64,000 nt of DNA from positions 62,001 through 126,000 of the forward strand of contig WNNJ02003016.1 in the NCBI GenBank assembly GCA_012934845.2. The letters run 5' to 3'. This stretch comes from Pomphorhynchus laevis (Eukaryota; Acanthocephala; Palaeacanthocephala; Echinorhynchida; Pomphorhynchidae). Positions within the stretch are counted from its first letter, which is position 1. Each line of letters starts with the position of its first letter. Positions 21,621-32,925 of the stretch are shown here, one piece after another. The position numbers and the translations under genes are program-made. A model generated the notes under the pieces. The model ran no database searches. It worked only from the letters and a program-made list of their open reading frames with translations, and had not been told where the DNA came from.

Positions 21621-23089
21621 TCATTGGTCTAGCATGTGATTCATTACTTCCTCGCATAGTTGATCAACGTTATCATCATTAGTTAATTTTGTATCAGAAG
21701 GCGTTGCCGTTGTCGAATCTGGATGTGTAAGGCTATTTTCTTGTTTTGCAGTTTCGGTAACAACAGATTTTAGATTTATAGAGGAATCTTCTTCAATAAA
21801 ATCGATAAACTCTGATACCCATTTAGGGTTGATCTTCATGTTGACATCGCAGAACGCTCGTATGATTGATAGGAAACAGAATCTGAGCTGCTCCGGTGTT
21901 TGAATAAGCCCAGGACGTTCATTACGAAGATGGTGTAAAATATTCATAAGTTGAGCATGAGAGTTACAACCTTCACTTGCTGCAAGTAGAGTGAGTACGA
22001 TATCTACAAAAGCAAACGTGCCACTTCTTCCGATACCAGCACTGCAATGAATAACTGGTGAGTGTTCAGGCCAATCAGTATAATTGTAATGATGTATATC
22101 TCTTGTTTCGCCTGTATTGCTTTTTGGAATTTTTAAAATCCTCTTTACAAACGAGTCGTAATGTATTCCAGATTGAAGTTCAACAGTCATATCGATATCG
22201 TTCAAACGCATAATTGCCGTATCTTCTTCGGTAAGACCATCGATTAGTATTTTTTCCATAGTGCACTCCATTGTAAAAAACTGGAAGCATTTGGAACGGC
22301 CCTTTTCTACTAACTTATTTAGCATAATAATCGACCAAACGTTTTCTTGCCAAACCATATTCCAAAAATGTGAGATCGTGTTCGACAAAGGGCCCTGAGT
22401 AAGTATGTATGATCGATTTGCAGGTTTATATCCAACAAAGTTAGCATTGCAAACGATGTTTGACAGTTTTTAAGCTTTACTAATGTGCTGTCGACTTCTC
22501 CATTGCGTTCTAAAAATGGATCTGCATTGTAGTTATATACACCCGACGGTTCATAGTCGCGAGCCCATTTATTCGTAAGATTTAGATCTTTTAATTGACT
22601 CGGAGCAAGCCCGCGCGTATTGGTGGGCATCTGTAATCCATAATCTTTTAATCTTAGGAATTCTCGAAAATCTTCACACTTTTTATTTCGGTTGATTTGA
22701 CTGCATATGGATTTTGGTATTAGTTCGTCGGAACCCTTTGTCGGGTTCAGTGATATGCGGGAAACGCTGGCGGATGAAGGCTCCGTAGGCCCGCTTTCAG
22801 AAATATTTAATTCGCGGGCTTCGGCAACTGCTTCTTCGTCTGATTGGGGTAATTCTTTTTGGCCATCATCATTCGGACGCATATGTATTATCGTGGAGTC
22901 AAGAAAATCGTAATCAGGTGTTGAACTGTGAATGCAAACTTCGCGAGGTTCAGGATGGCAAATGTTCGGATTTATTTGGTCGAAATACGGATGATAATTG
23001 TTTTCAATGCTCGATAGAAGGGCTTTTGCATTTCCTCGCATCAACGCGATTGAAATACGCTGAAACAGGCAGGCTGTTGCAATATCGTA
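21621..23089 (-). pseudogene. Intronless PTPN1/2-like tyrosine phosphatase copy
   Basis: A classical protein tyrosine phosphatase domain read right to left with no introns. From the amino side: a long leader (from about 23,089; SIENNYHPYFDQINPNICH), KLKNCQTSF, then after a one-base frame shift near 22,440 NANFVGYKPANRSYILTQGP, HFWNMVWQENVWSIIMLNK, HYNYTDWPEHS, and the P-loop HCSAGIGRSGTF with catalytic Cys and Arg; then IQTPEQLRFCFLSIIRAF and an acidic tail to 21,621. The general-acid motif reads WPE, and roughly 25-30 residues that normally lie between it and the P-loop are absent in frame. These defects and the lack of introns point to a dead retrocopy. It sits inside, and antisense to, the PLE. 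Closest by motif to PTPN1/PTPN2. Confidence 0.75.
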
Positions 23090-23090
23090 C

Positions 23091-24039
23091 TATTAAATCA
23101 AAAACTATTAGAAAAAGAAGATTTTTGGATTAAAACGCTTAATTCCATGTACCCATTAGGATTGAATAACGTGGTACAAGGAACTGCCAGAAGTAGTATA
23201 ATACATAATAAACAACTATATTATAATAATCCAGTTAGACGCAAGCCAAGAAGTCATGGTGATAAAAGGAATAGGAAAAATAGAGTTAAAAATATTAAAA
23301 AGATATGTATATAAATGAACAATTAGAAATATTAAAACAACTTTTAAGAGATAATAAGCTAAAAGATCTTTATGTAAATATAAGAAGTTTTTCTAAAGAT
23401 ATCATATGTTCAATAAATCAAAAATTAATTAACGACTATGATAGGCTAAGTTGTATAATAGACAGTTATTGTAATACAAAATACTATAATCGTACAATAA
23501 ATGTTAATAATAACAATAGAAAATATACATTAACCATAAAATTCATTAATAAATGTATAGATAACATAAATATATCCGGACTTTTAAATAATTCTAAAAG
23601 TAAAGAAATAATAGGGTCAGATTTAAGTAAATATATTCCTAAAATAAGGTATAAACTCCTACCACCATTAGGACGAAAAATTTGTAATTATAATAAAGAA
23701 TTAAAATCAGTATGTAACGATAAAATTAAAAACATAAAGGAAGCTGAATGTGATTGCAAAAGTCTTTATTTTGATAACATAAATGAACATATATGCACTC
23801 ATAATCTAGAATTAATCGAAAATAATGAATTAAGGAAAATGCTATCAAAAGGGTATAAATATAGATTAAATAATAACAACGACAAAAATAAAATTTACAA
23901 TTCGTTATATAATAACTTAAATGATTACTTTAGTAAGCTGATTAATAGTGAAAGCTCGAATATATCTAAGATAAAAATTTGGAAAGATTATATATTTGAT
24001 AAAATTAAAAATGAAAATGAAAATAACAAACAATTATAA
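23091..24039 (+). pseudogene. PLE copy 1: end of GIY-YIG region and linker domain
   Basis: Begins LNQKLLEKEDFWIKTLNSMYP in one frame, the C-terminal tail typical of GIY-YIG domains. It then continues in the 23,305-24,039 frame with ERLEILKQLLRDNKL-like sequence, IICSINQKLINDYDRL and SDLSKYIPKIRYKLLP. The same protein region is seen on the minus strand at 35,847-36,521. It is asparagine- and lysine-rich, reflecting AT bias. This linker is probably the N-terminal part of the RT protein. Confidence 0.7.
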
Positions 24040-24059
24040 AAGGAAAGATAAAATTAATA

Positions 24060-25290
24060 AAGATATGTATACAGAACTTACTAAATTAAAGGATAACTAT
24101 ATAATAACAACTATTGACAAAGCTAGTAATAACTTTGTCTTTATATGCAAAATGCTTTAATATAATATACAAATGAAAGAGGTTCATTTTAATGATTTAA
24201 ATGTAAATGGAACATATGAATCTAGTGATTTAAGTTTAAATTATTAAATAATTTTATTATTTACAATTATTACAAGTCACTGTTCTATAATGGATAAAAA
24301 CGGTATAAAGGTTGAATTAGATAATAAAACTATACCTATATTATATTGGAATCCAAAATTACATAAAAATCCAATAAAACCTAGGTTCATATGTAGTGCG
24401 TTTAAATGTACATTAAAACCACTTTCTGTTTATATGAATAAAATACTTAAAGTAATTAAAGCACACTTCAAAAAATATTGTAGGATAATCGAAATTAATA
24501 CTGGATATAAAACACTATTTCAGTATTAATTCTACAAAAGAATTTTTAGAACACACAAATGGAATAAATTTTCAAAATATAAATACATACGATTTTAGTA
24601 CGCTTTATACAAATCTAGATTTAGTAGATATTAAAGAAGCGTTAGTAAAATTAATTAATCTTTATATTCGGAAAAAGATATACATATATATGTTATAATA
24701 ATTATAACGCCTATCTAACAAAAATTAAACCATCAAGTAAATATAAATATATGGATAAAATTGAATTAATAGAATCCTTAAATATTTTGATAAATCAAAA
24801 TTATTTAAAAGTAGGGACATCTATATTTAGACGAAGTAAAAGGTGTTCCAATGGGTGGTAATAGTAGCCCAATTATAGCTAACTTGTTTTTAAGCTTTAT
24901 AGAATTTGAATGTGTTCATAACTGTGTAAATCTAAACTATATAAATATATGAAATATATGTTTCGATACATTGATGATATATGTGTATTTAATTCTAATA
25001 ATTTTTATTCAATTAGTGAACAAATTATCCAGAAAGCCTTATTCTTAACAAAACCAATATTAATGATAAAGAAGGTGTATATCTAGATATGAACATTAAA
25101 TTAACATTAACTAAAACTACTATTAATTTATATCGTAAAGATGACATATTTAAATTTACAAGAAACGTATTTTTGCATGAGCATTCATGCATACCATATA
25201 ATATAAAATATAATACATTAAATAATGTAAGTTGCAAATTTTTATGGATAATAAATAATATACTTTGTATTAGAATAAGATACTAGATAG
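24060..25290 (+). pseudogene. PLE copy 1: reverse transcriptase
   Basis: Motifs in order: ITTIDKASNNFVFICK (about 24,100), IPILYWNPKLHKNPIKPRFI (24,330-24,390; the PLE-type LPK(I/L)HK motif), TYDFSTLYTNLDLVDIKEAL (about 24,588; first catalytic Asp), GVPMGGNSSPIIANLFLSFIE (about 24,843), MFRYIDDICVF (24,958-24,990; YIDD catalytic pair), then MNIKLTLTKTTINLYRKDDIF to 25,286. No GIY-YIG follows, in keeping with the amino-terminal placement. Several stops and frame shifts inactivate it. Confidence 0.75.
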
Positions 25291-25324
25291 TTTTATCAGA
25301 GGAAATACATCATTAGCATGTATT

Positions 25325-25405
25325 TGGCCCCGCTGCTATGTTGGGTAGAGGAGTTAGGGGCCGAAACCTGATAGCATAGCAGTTCCTCCTGATGACCTCT
25401 AATCC
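25325..25405 (+). ncRNA. Hammerhead-like motif in the PLE terminal repeat
   Basis: Order here: CTGCTATG-TTGGGT (25,333-25,346), A, GAGGAG, TTAGGGG, CC, GAAA (25,363-25,366), ACCTGATAGCATAGCAG, TTCCTC, CTGATGA (25,389-25,395), CCTCTAATCC. Pairings: helix I GAGGAG/TTCCTC, helix II CCTCTAA/TTAGGGG, helix III CTGCTATG plus GGGT with CATAGCAG plus ACCT; putative cleavage triplet GTA. The strand order is the same non-canonical cycle as in the 8.9-9.35 kb repeats. An alternative pseudoknot uses GGCCCC/GGGGCC with CTGCTATG/CATAGCAG. Diverged copies lie at 1.99-2.1, 20.96-21.1 (-), 33.9-34.06 (-), 37.66-38.0, 50.5-50.85 and 55.07-55.47 (-) kb. Confidence 0.5.
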
Positions 25406-25622
25406 TTATTCTGATACAACGTCTGTTATTTATTAGTCAATTCATAAAAATGACGTTTATTTTAAATTTCAATTTTTTATTTTAACTTGATTTAAATTAT
25501 AGAAAATCTAAAAACAATTATTAATTTTATTATTTAATTATTAAATTTTGATTTAGCATTATGTTTTGTTTATTTTATAATTATATTAAATACGTAGACT
25601 CAGTTAGCTGATTTGTTGATTT

Positions 25623-27240
25623 ATAATTCTCCATTTTAGCAGAAAATAATTTTGTAAAATTAATAAATAGTTTCAGTATTTCAATAATATCGCAGGCAAT
25701 TAAATTTGAATAATTTGAAATTATTTATTTTTTTATAAATTAAATAAAATGGTTTTATTTAAAATCATTTGTTCCTTCCAGTATGAACAAGTAAAACGTG
25801 TTCAAATTTATATGTTTATCGAGTTGTTTATTAACTACTGATTCTAAATATTACTTTTTGGCGTTTCATTTAAACTATTTTCTAATAGCACATTTATAAC
25901 CGCAAAGTTGCATGTTAGAAGGAGCTTATCTTAGGCTTTTGCCTTATAGCTAATTTATAACATAATAAATCAGTACATGTCAAAAATGACTTATGTCCTA
26001 CCACATTGTGCACTAATACGGTTCATTAAGTAATAACATAACCAGCTATTATTCACTTATGTTTTAGGCATTTTTATCGATGCCTTTTTCAGTCATTTTA
26101 TGGCAATATCGTACTATATCATTCTTGATCGTGTAAACAGAGAGCTATTTGCAGCAGTTATACACTTAAACGTTAATGCTTGTATAACAAGACTTACTGA
26201 AATTATTTAAAGTCATTAACAAATGCACATCAAGTTGACTAAACTATTAAAGCAGTTAACTCAGATAACAGATTGGCAATGACAATACCGTCGCTAAGAG
26301 ATAACCAATTATTTCATTGAATTCACTATATAGCATTGCAGCACAGACCTGAAGTTGTCTTTTGCATTCGAAAAACAACTAAATTTTATGTAATCAACAA
26401 CTGGTGACATTGCTTATCTTGTCAAATAATGTAGAACGTCAAATATATATATGATAAATTATAGCAGCCAACTATCACGTAAAACAAATTATCACCTCAA
26501 ATTGACCGCTAAGATCATGACTGCGAATTTGGTAAAATGATCCTATGATTTGCGGTGCAATTCATAAAAATTAAATAAAATCGATTCATATCGATTATGG
26601 AACGGCAAAAATATGACTGAATTGATTTGACACAAAGACAATTCATTGCGTATATTTCTTAAAAACGTCACTAAATGTATTTTTACCTGCAATTAACAAA
26701 CAAACCATTAGATTACAAAACCCAGCATCATAAGGTAGACTTGCGAGTCTTTAAATTTATTTAATGAATTTTCAAATTAGATCTACTAAAAAACTAAATT
26801 TAGGAATAAAAATTCGTAAATTTTATTGGATCACAGAAAAAGACAATTAAATTTAGGAATAAAAATTCCCAAATTTTATTAAATTACATTTTCATTCATA
26901 AATTTTAATGGTTTTTTAATTCTCGTTTCACATAAAAAGGGATTTTGTAATCATCATATGTGATGCAATAAAATCATAATTTTATTGAGATAATTTTTGT
27001 AACGCGTTCGATGTAAAATTTTGAGTCCGGTTTAAATTATAAATTCAACGCCTAAATAGTCTCTGAACAAGTTTGTTTATCATCTTGATGACAAATCAAT
27101 ATGATTATTATATTAATATATAATTTGTCATTTTTAATAGTAGACCGTCATCCGCATTTGAATTTAATGAAAAATATTGAAATACGCCGAAAGAGTCGAA
27201 ACAATTTAATGCGTTATTTTTGCTCCGACAATCAATTGAC
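25623..27240. other. Gene-free AT-rich region
   Basis: No coding or RNA gene recognised. Part of it (about 26,766-26,935) is an inverted copy of 54,640-54,780, sharing tttaggaataaaaattc-like and taaattttaatggttttt-like sequence, so it holds at least one dispersed repeat. Confidence 0.5.
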
Positions 27241-27319
27241 AGCTGATGAACAGCTTAAGAAACAATACCCGTGAATATAAGTTGAAGATTTCAAAATACA
27301 CGTCGTGAACAGTTTCTAT

Positions 27320-27400
27320 TTTAAGTTGTCTTTTGCATGTTTTTGTTTCTTAAGTTTTTATCAGTTATATAGTTATTAATAAAACCCTTACTTACTTAAA
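27320..27400 (+). repeat. LINE-R 3' UTR fragment
   Basis: Ttgcatgtttttgtttctt and atcagttatatagttat match the LINE-R 3' UTR at 17,221-17,280. Confidence 0.55.
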
Positions 27401-27544
27401 TCGCTGGGTACAAAACACTCATACAGCGAAATAAAAAAAATCGAATTGGTCATTGTATCGAAAAAATAAACGCAAACAAACGCGGTTTCTCTCCTATTGT
27501 GGGCAGCGTTTATATTTTGTATTTTATATTTTATAAGCTCAATA

Positions 27545-27610
27545 ATAACTGGCAGCGTTAATAACGGGTAATAACATGTAACGGGTAATAACGGGAAAGG
27601 GTAACGGGCA
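27545..27610. repeat. Short tandem repeat of taacggg-type units
   Basis: Imperfect repeats of taacgggtaataac and aacgggaaagggtaacggg just upstream of the gag fossil. Confidence 0.5.
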
Positions 27611-27639
27611 GCATTGATATTTTATAGGCTCAAATGCTT

Positions 27640-27980
27640 GTTGATTAATGTCTCATCAAGATTCACGTCCATCCGATACTGATTACGCCCGTTACCCTCA
27701 ACCAAACAAACTTACAGTTTTACTGGATGAACCTAAAGCTACTGACAGCTGAAGTCACTGCTTCGACACATTCGAGGAATTCTTGCAATATATTAACGCG
27801 TCGTCTACTGTACAACTCACAATACTTCAAAACTTAATATCACCCAAGATTTTTAAATCAATACAAACGGCTGATTCCTATTAAAAGGCTGTAGGGAGAT
27901 TAAAGGCAATGTACGACAAGCCAGTCAATATCGTGTACGCTCGTTTTATTATGCTATCGCACAATAGCATGTTCATATCG
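27640..27980 (+). mobile_element. Ty3-type Gag N-terminal fossil
   Basis: Broken fragment with Gag-like motifs: PQPNKLTVLLDEPKATDS, TFEEFLQYINASSTVQLTIL, SPKIFKSIQTADSY and GRLKAMYDKPVNIVYARF. The order matches the capsid N-terminus of Ty3-type elements. It is old, with a few breaks, and no LTR is seen nearby. Confidence 0.6.
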
Positions 27981-28239
27981 AAAATCTAAAGCTATCAATC
28001 TTAGTACTATCACAATTGAAGGCCAAAGCATTCAATGTTTATTCTATACTGAGGGTTATAATAACTTTATTTGCACTGAAACAGCTAACCGACCAGTTTC
28101 CTATTCACGGGACTTAACATAATATAGATAACAATAATATTCTTTTATTTTTTATTTTTACAATAATAAAAATTGATTTTCTCAAACAAATATATACAAA
28201 ATGAATAAAATATACATAAATTAAGAAAGTCTTGTTTTC

Positions 28240-28560
28240 ATGTAATTCTGACTCTTTGTCCATTCCATCTTCATTATAACTCTACGGCATCACCAGAGAG
28301 ATCTGAGCCCCCGGCCGCACCAGCGCGTTACATTCCGCCTGAACCATTCGGCGTCTCTCACAACCCTAAGAATTCAGTCGAGACTGACCATGATAGGTAA
28401 TCTCGAGATGAGAAGCTTGAGAAACATTAGTCTTTGCTCTGGGGGATGTCTTCTTATAAAGAAAACTAATCCCGAGATAGTCCTAGTACGCCCAGAGGTG
28501 CACTTGGGTTTTTCCATTTAATGACAGATGCTGAGCCCGTTTCATAGCCCTATCGATAAC
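28240..28560 (-). pseudogene. LINE-R copy D, C-terminal fragment
   Basis: On the minus strand it encodes the same C-terminal region as the other copies (SLNGKTQVHL-like, RHPPEQRLMF-like), with the gctctgggggatgtcttc block. Truncated at both ends. Confidence 0.65.
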
Positions 28561-28562
28561 GA

Positions 28563-28745
28563 ATTCTGTCTGCATATATACATATTGCTTGGATGTTTAT
28601 AGCACTTGTTTTAGAGAATTTTGTCTTTCATTGATTCATAATACATCTGAACGCTCTGTGTATTGGCCATTTCGGAAATTTTGTAAATTCAAACATTGTC
28701 GAAATCTTCTGACATTGACTATTTATTCCCCTTATCTGAAGTACC
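28563..28745. repeat. ~180-bp dispersed repeat
   Basis: A near-identical inverted copy lies at 53,672-53,852 (shared blocks ATACATATTGCTTGGATG, TTTAGAGAATTTTGTCTTTC). No coding function seen. Confidence 0.7.
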
Positions 28746-28819
28746 TTACGTCGTACTGATTTCAAACACAAAAAAAATTTTTGGACGTTTTCCAAAAAAT
28801 ACAGGAAATATTCTACTCA

Positions 28820-29175
28820 CTCACGATTGACGAGTTAAAGAGTCTGATAAGGAAAGGTGTGAAGTCTGTTGACAAGAATTTTGAGAATTCGAATAGAAAT
28901 TGGATTGGCAGGAGAGGATTTACAAGTTAACGAAATAAGAAGGCAAGATACCTTATCTTCAGATACCGCAAGTAGGTAAAAGAGCTCAGGGATACGAATA
29001 GACGAGATACAAGAAATTTGTGGAGGGACGATGATTTAATCGGCTAGAGATATAGTTTTTAAAATTAGGTAATCGGAGAATTGAGAAGGATCAAGAGTGG
29101 AGGTGACAGATGAACGAGAAAGTAGAGAATTACGAGTTTTCCATTTAGTTTATGAATCATTAGCGGAAGCCAGTT
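28820..29175 (-). pseudogene. Relic of a LINE related to LINE-S
   Basis: Minus-strand translation gives IPELFYLLAVSEDKVSCLLISL followed by KSSPANPI and ILKI, which parallels LPELFHILPVSPTEVSSVL...PNKTSLDDPLPTHILKSI of LINE-S. Old and fragmentary. Confidence 0.45.
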
Positions 29176-29199
29176 TTTTCTTCAAAAACTATGTTTAGA

Positions 29200-30093
29200 A
29201 CACATGAGTTTCCTATGCGAACGACGAAGAACAAAGAATTGGTTTAAATTAACGAAAATTATAATTATAATTTATATTATAGTGGCGAAATAATTTTTAT
29301 CTTAATAAATAATTAATTCATATTAAATAATTTAATTATCATTTAATCATAAATTATAAAAGAAAATTTTTAATTTTAATTAGACTCTTCAATGTAATTT
29401 TTTGGAATATAAATTATATTTACCAAAAATGCATCAACACCTGCCTCTCTCCAAGATACAAATGTTCAGTTTAATGATTCGAATCAGGATTACAATCCTG
29501 ATGTTGATATGCCTAAATGATGACGTGATGTCTAAATTTTGTGGGTTATGCATTTCCGTGATGTAAATATTACATTTGAGCGATCTATAAAATGTCAAAT
29601 ACCCTTTAATACGCCATTTTCTCATTGAATTGCTACTGCGGGATAGTAAAACGCTAACGATTTTATTTCTGATGTGATTGCTATATCAGTTTTACTTATT
29701 ACTTGATTGAAAGGTTTAATTTTTTATCAAGTTTTATCAATCCTAGTTTTATTGTTATTTGTTTGTTGCCAAAGCATTTTGTTCTTTATCTAAACAGTTT
29801 AATGTTGGAACATCTAAAATTATTACTTTACTATATTTGCTTATAATCAATTTTTGCAGTCAACAAAAATGTATTTTGCCTATTCATACTTATTTTTCAG
29901 CTGCAAACAGACGTTTAGTCAGAAGTCATTATTTCAAAAATTCTCTATTTCTATTGGTGGATATTGGTTACCAAATTACGCACATTTGATTGCATTTCCA
30001 TTTCCGCCTCTGTCAGAATACTTTTATATACAAATAAGTCGTTTGAAAAAGCAAAAACAATTTTTCTTGTCGCGCTCGTGTTTCTTTGTCGCA
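29200..30093. other. Upstream flank of the dachshund gene
   Basis: AT-rich sequence. The frame of exon 1 stays open back to about 29,854, but that part is low-complexity and has no recognisable domain. No promoter element is convincing. Further 5' exons may lie here or farther upstream. Confidence 0.4.
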
Positions 30094-30162
30094 ATGTTTT
30101 ATAGTACTGCAATGGAAAAATATTCCGCAAATATAGCCAGACGTTGTGAGGAAAATAATAAG
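30094..30162 (+). CDS. dac: DACH exon 1 (3' end firm, start tentative)
   Basis: Ends ...RRCEENNK in phase 0, followed by donor GTAGTT. The residues just before exon 2 match the region that precedes the DACH domain. Two in-frame ATGs are candidates: 30,094 and 30,112 (ATGG context). A splice acceptor at tttatag just before 30,105 is also possible, which would make this an internal exon. Confidence 0.55.
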
Positions 30163-30207
30163 GTAGTTTATAGTTTATACCTACGATAAATTTTAATTTA
30201 CTTTTAG

Positions 30208-30387
30208 CTTGAAATTATAAAATATAGGAGCAAAAATGTTGCCGGATTTACTGTAGACGGTCAATTGTTACTATGCCTTCCACAAGCTTTCAGAATATTT
30301 TTAAAAGATCTTGTTGGAGGTTTACACACTGTCTACACAAAATTAAGAAGATTAGATATACTTCCTATAGTCTGCAATGTAGAGCAA
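30208..30387 (+). CDS. dac: DACH exon 2, first half of SKI/SNO/DAC domain
   Basis: 180 nt, phase 0 at both ends, acceptor ttacttttag and donor GTGAGT. It encodes LEIIKYRSKNVAGFTVDGQ, then LLCLPQAFRIFLKDLVGG and LHTVYTKLRRLDILPIVC and NVEQ. This corresponds closely to the most conserved part of animal DACH proteins (CLPQAF..FLKHLVGGLHTVYTKLKRL). The intron before it is only 45 bp. Confidence 0.93.
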
Positions 30388-30802
30388 GTGAGTAAAACTT
30401 TGAAAGGTCAAGTGGCAGACAAAGTTAGAATTAACAGCAATAAAGTAGAAATAAATATTTAAATGTAAGATCAAGCGTAAATAATAAAATTATCTTTTCG
30501 ATGAAAGTAGATTAGTAAGTTGGTTGCATAATTTTTAATTTACAACCAAGCGATACATTGTATCTTTTAGGTGGAATAAATATTTTTATTTTCAAACATG
30601 AACCATTTGGAAAAACAATAAAAAGCGCAAAAATTTCTTGTGATATTTCAATATTGACATAAATCATCTCCAGACATCTGTAAAATAAAAAATACAATTT
30701 ACATTAAATTGTAAGTTATCTAAAAAAATAGTTATTTAAAAAATCTTTAATGTCTCTACGAACCCTTTATCTTTGCGATTGATGGTAGGATTTTTCAATC
30801 GA

Positions 30803-30910
30803 ATCAGCTAACTGAGTCTACGTATTTAATATAATTATAAAATAAACAAAACAAAATAATGCTAAATCAAAATTTAATAATTAAATAATAAAATAAATAA
30901 TTGTTACAAA
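30803..30910 (-). mobile_element. PLE 3' UTR fragment
   Basis: Reverse complement of the PLE terminus at about 25,520-25,622 (tcagctaactgagtctacg, tatttaatataattataaa). A similar copy is at 54,893. Confidence 0.7.
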
Positions 30911-32265
30911 ATTTTACAATACAATATATATTTTATAATACAATATATATTATATATGTATATATTATATTTAATATATTATATATTTGTATTTTAATGA
31001 TATTTAAATCATATAATGATTTAAATATCATTATAAAAATTTTTTAAAATCATATAATCATTTAATGATATGATTAAAGTAGCGTAAAGAATAAAAATAG
31101 TCATCAAAATTTCAATAGTATTTTTAATAATATTTTGTAGATAATATAATATATTCTGTTTGATTGTACTTTTATGGTAACCGAGTTTAAATATGTGTTA
31201 TAATCATAATAATTACATATACTTATCTGAGGGGTAATTATAATTACTAATTATTAATTATTTTATGTAATTGCTAATAAAAGCGGACGAGTAGAGTGAT
31301 TGTCAGCCAACATTTAAAAGACCAACAAGTTTAACGTAACTATTGGATCAGTAGCTGATGATGTCCACCAATACTGAAATATTTCAATTGAAATATTTCA
31401 ATTTTAGACAAATTTTCAATATTGTGTGGCTAAGTTTCAGGCTCATAATAAATTTCTCAATTTTATTATCTTTTCTGATGTAACTTCTTTCTTCATTATA
31501 TAACTTAATTTGTTTTCTTGCAAACGGGATGCAGATGTGTATTGGCCCTATAATACACTATTAATTGATTATTATTTGTATGCGGCTGTCGCGCACTTGG
31601 TTCGTAGTTTTTAGAAAATTCTTTATAATTCTATCAACATTTATCTAAATGGACATCTGAATCAACTGATCCACTGACAACTAGCCGGCCTTTTTCCGGT
31701 ATCATCTGCTTGTTTATAGTGGGCGTGATTATTTGATCTGTTTCCTAAAAGTCAGAATTCGTCTAATTCGTTCTAATTCCTTATGCAATTCATTCCTGTT
31801 AGTCGATTCCGATAGGCGCGGTCATTAAAATTATTTTATTATCTGAGTGTAGGCAGATCTATTACAGACACTTGTGGGAAGCTACAATTGAAATAAAAAC
31901 GATCAGACAAAGTGTCATCTACCCTAACATAACAATTTTATTATTTTTTTCTGATGTAACTTCATTCTTCATTATATAACGTAATTTATTTTATTGCAAA
32001 CGGGATGCATTCTTATTTTCAATAATTTTGATAACTACAAAGTTCTATTTCAATAGAGCTTTGACTACCTGAAATTAGTGACACTTTCTGGTGTTATTAA
32101 ATACAAAATTGTTGGAAAAAATAGATTTATTTAAGGAAATATTGAAATAATTTATAACAGATTACACATATATGTATATAATACATGTAATATATATGGT
32201 CTCTTGATCACCAGCGATCAGGAGACAGTTCTGGTGATCATTTGATTGATTTTTTCATTTATTTT

Positions 32266-32542
32266 TTAGTTTTGCTATATCGTACAAGGTGATTTCACAG
32301 CCTAAACCAGCTACGGTATTATGCCTTCATAACTTCTAACTTCACACATTTTGACTCACAACATGCTAGATTTTAGACTGACATTGGTATTCTTTCATCC
32401 GCTACTGTCGTGCAATGGTACACCCGGACTGATCAGAATGCTGTGTATCGCTGTAGTTTCTTTTTGAACACTATGATTCGAATCTAGCTTCTACTGTTTG
32501 CTGGGTCTACGCATTACTGGCTAAGATAACCATCCAGTACAG
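32266..32542 (-). mobile_element. tRNA-like SINE, copy 2
   Basis: Same family as 7,031-7,312. Minus-strand box A TAGCCAGTAATGCG (32,509-32,522) and box B GATTCGAATC (32,475-32,484) are closer to the tRNA consensus than in copy 1. Confidence 0.65.
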
Positions 32543-32839
32543 CTAGAAAATTCTTCAGTATATGAAACATTCAATTTCTGAAACCGCATTTTTCCGAAAT
32601 GCATTCAAAGCATCTCAGAAATAATCTGACATAATGTCAAAAACGAGTATTCTTGTTTTTAACAAAAAAACACTCACAAACGTTACAGCTTTATAATCAT
32701 GACATTATCGGTACATCAAATGATGCTCACTGCACCAGCATTACCAGCGTTGTTCGCGTTGCCCGCGGTTTCTCTTCAATACAGATTCAATGATCAGGAG
32801 ATCATTTTTAATCGGTGCTGGTGATTCTTTGAATTTATT

Positions 32840-32925
32840 TCGTCAATTTTGCTCGATCTAACAAGGTGATTTCGCAACATAGACTAGCTCATTATTGTTT
32901 CGTACGTTACTGACGTGAAGTATAA
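32840..32925 (-). mobile_element. tRNA-like SINE, copy 3 (tail only)
   Basis: Matches the distal part of the SINE (gctcgatctaacaaggtg, atttcgcaaca, gttactgacgtg). The tRNA-like head is missing. Confidence 0.5.

Larger units (their letters stand above)
21187..25622 (+). mobile_element. Penelope-like element with amino-terminal GIY-YIG, copy 1
   Basis: Order: structured 5' leader (21,187-21,462), start of the GIY-YIG protein (21,463-21,553), a foreign antisense PTP insert (21,554-23,090), the rest of the N-terminal region and a conserved spacer domain (23,091-24,039), the reverse transcriptase (about 24,060-25,290), terminal repeat (25,300-25,410) and 3' UTR to 25,622. Having GIY-YIG before the RT is the arrangement described for the Naiad/Chlamys branch of PLEs. 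Copies 2 (54.9-57.0 kb) and 3 (35.6-37.1 kb) are on the minus strand. It is broken by stops in addition to the insert. Confidence 0.75.

Noticed and set aside
25321-25390. HDV-like ribozyme in the PLE terminus (two interlocked helices GGCCCC/GGGGCC and CTGCTATG/CATAGCAG)
   Set aside because: No third hairpin fits between the interlocked strands and the first helix is not preserved in diverged copies. The hammerhead strands explain more of the conservation.
29854-30093. Longer amino-terminal extension of DACH
   Set aside because: The frame is open but hydrophobic, low-complexity and unlike DACH proteins. It is more likely 5' UTR or intron.
31365-31400. CTGATGA followed by GAAAT as a hammerhead
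   Set aside because: No stem II can be formed between the two blocks and no cleavage strand is found.
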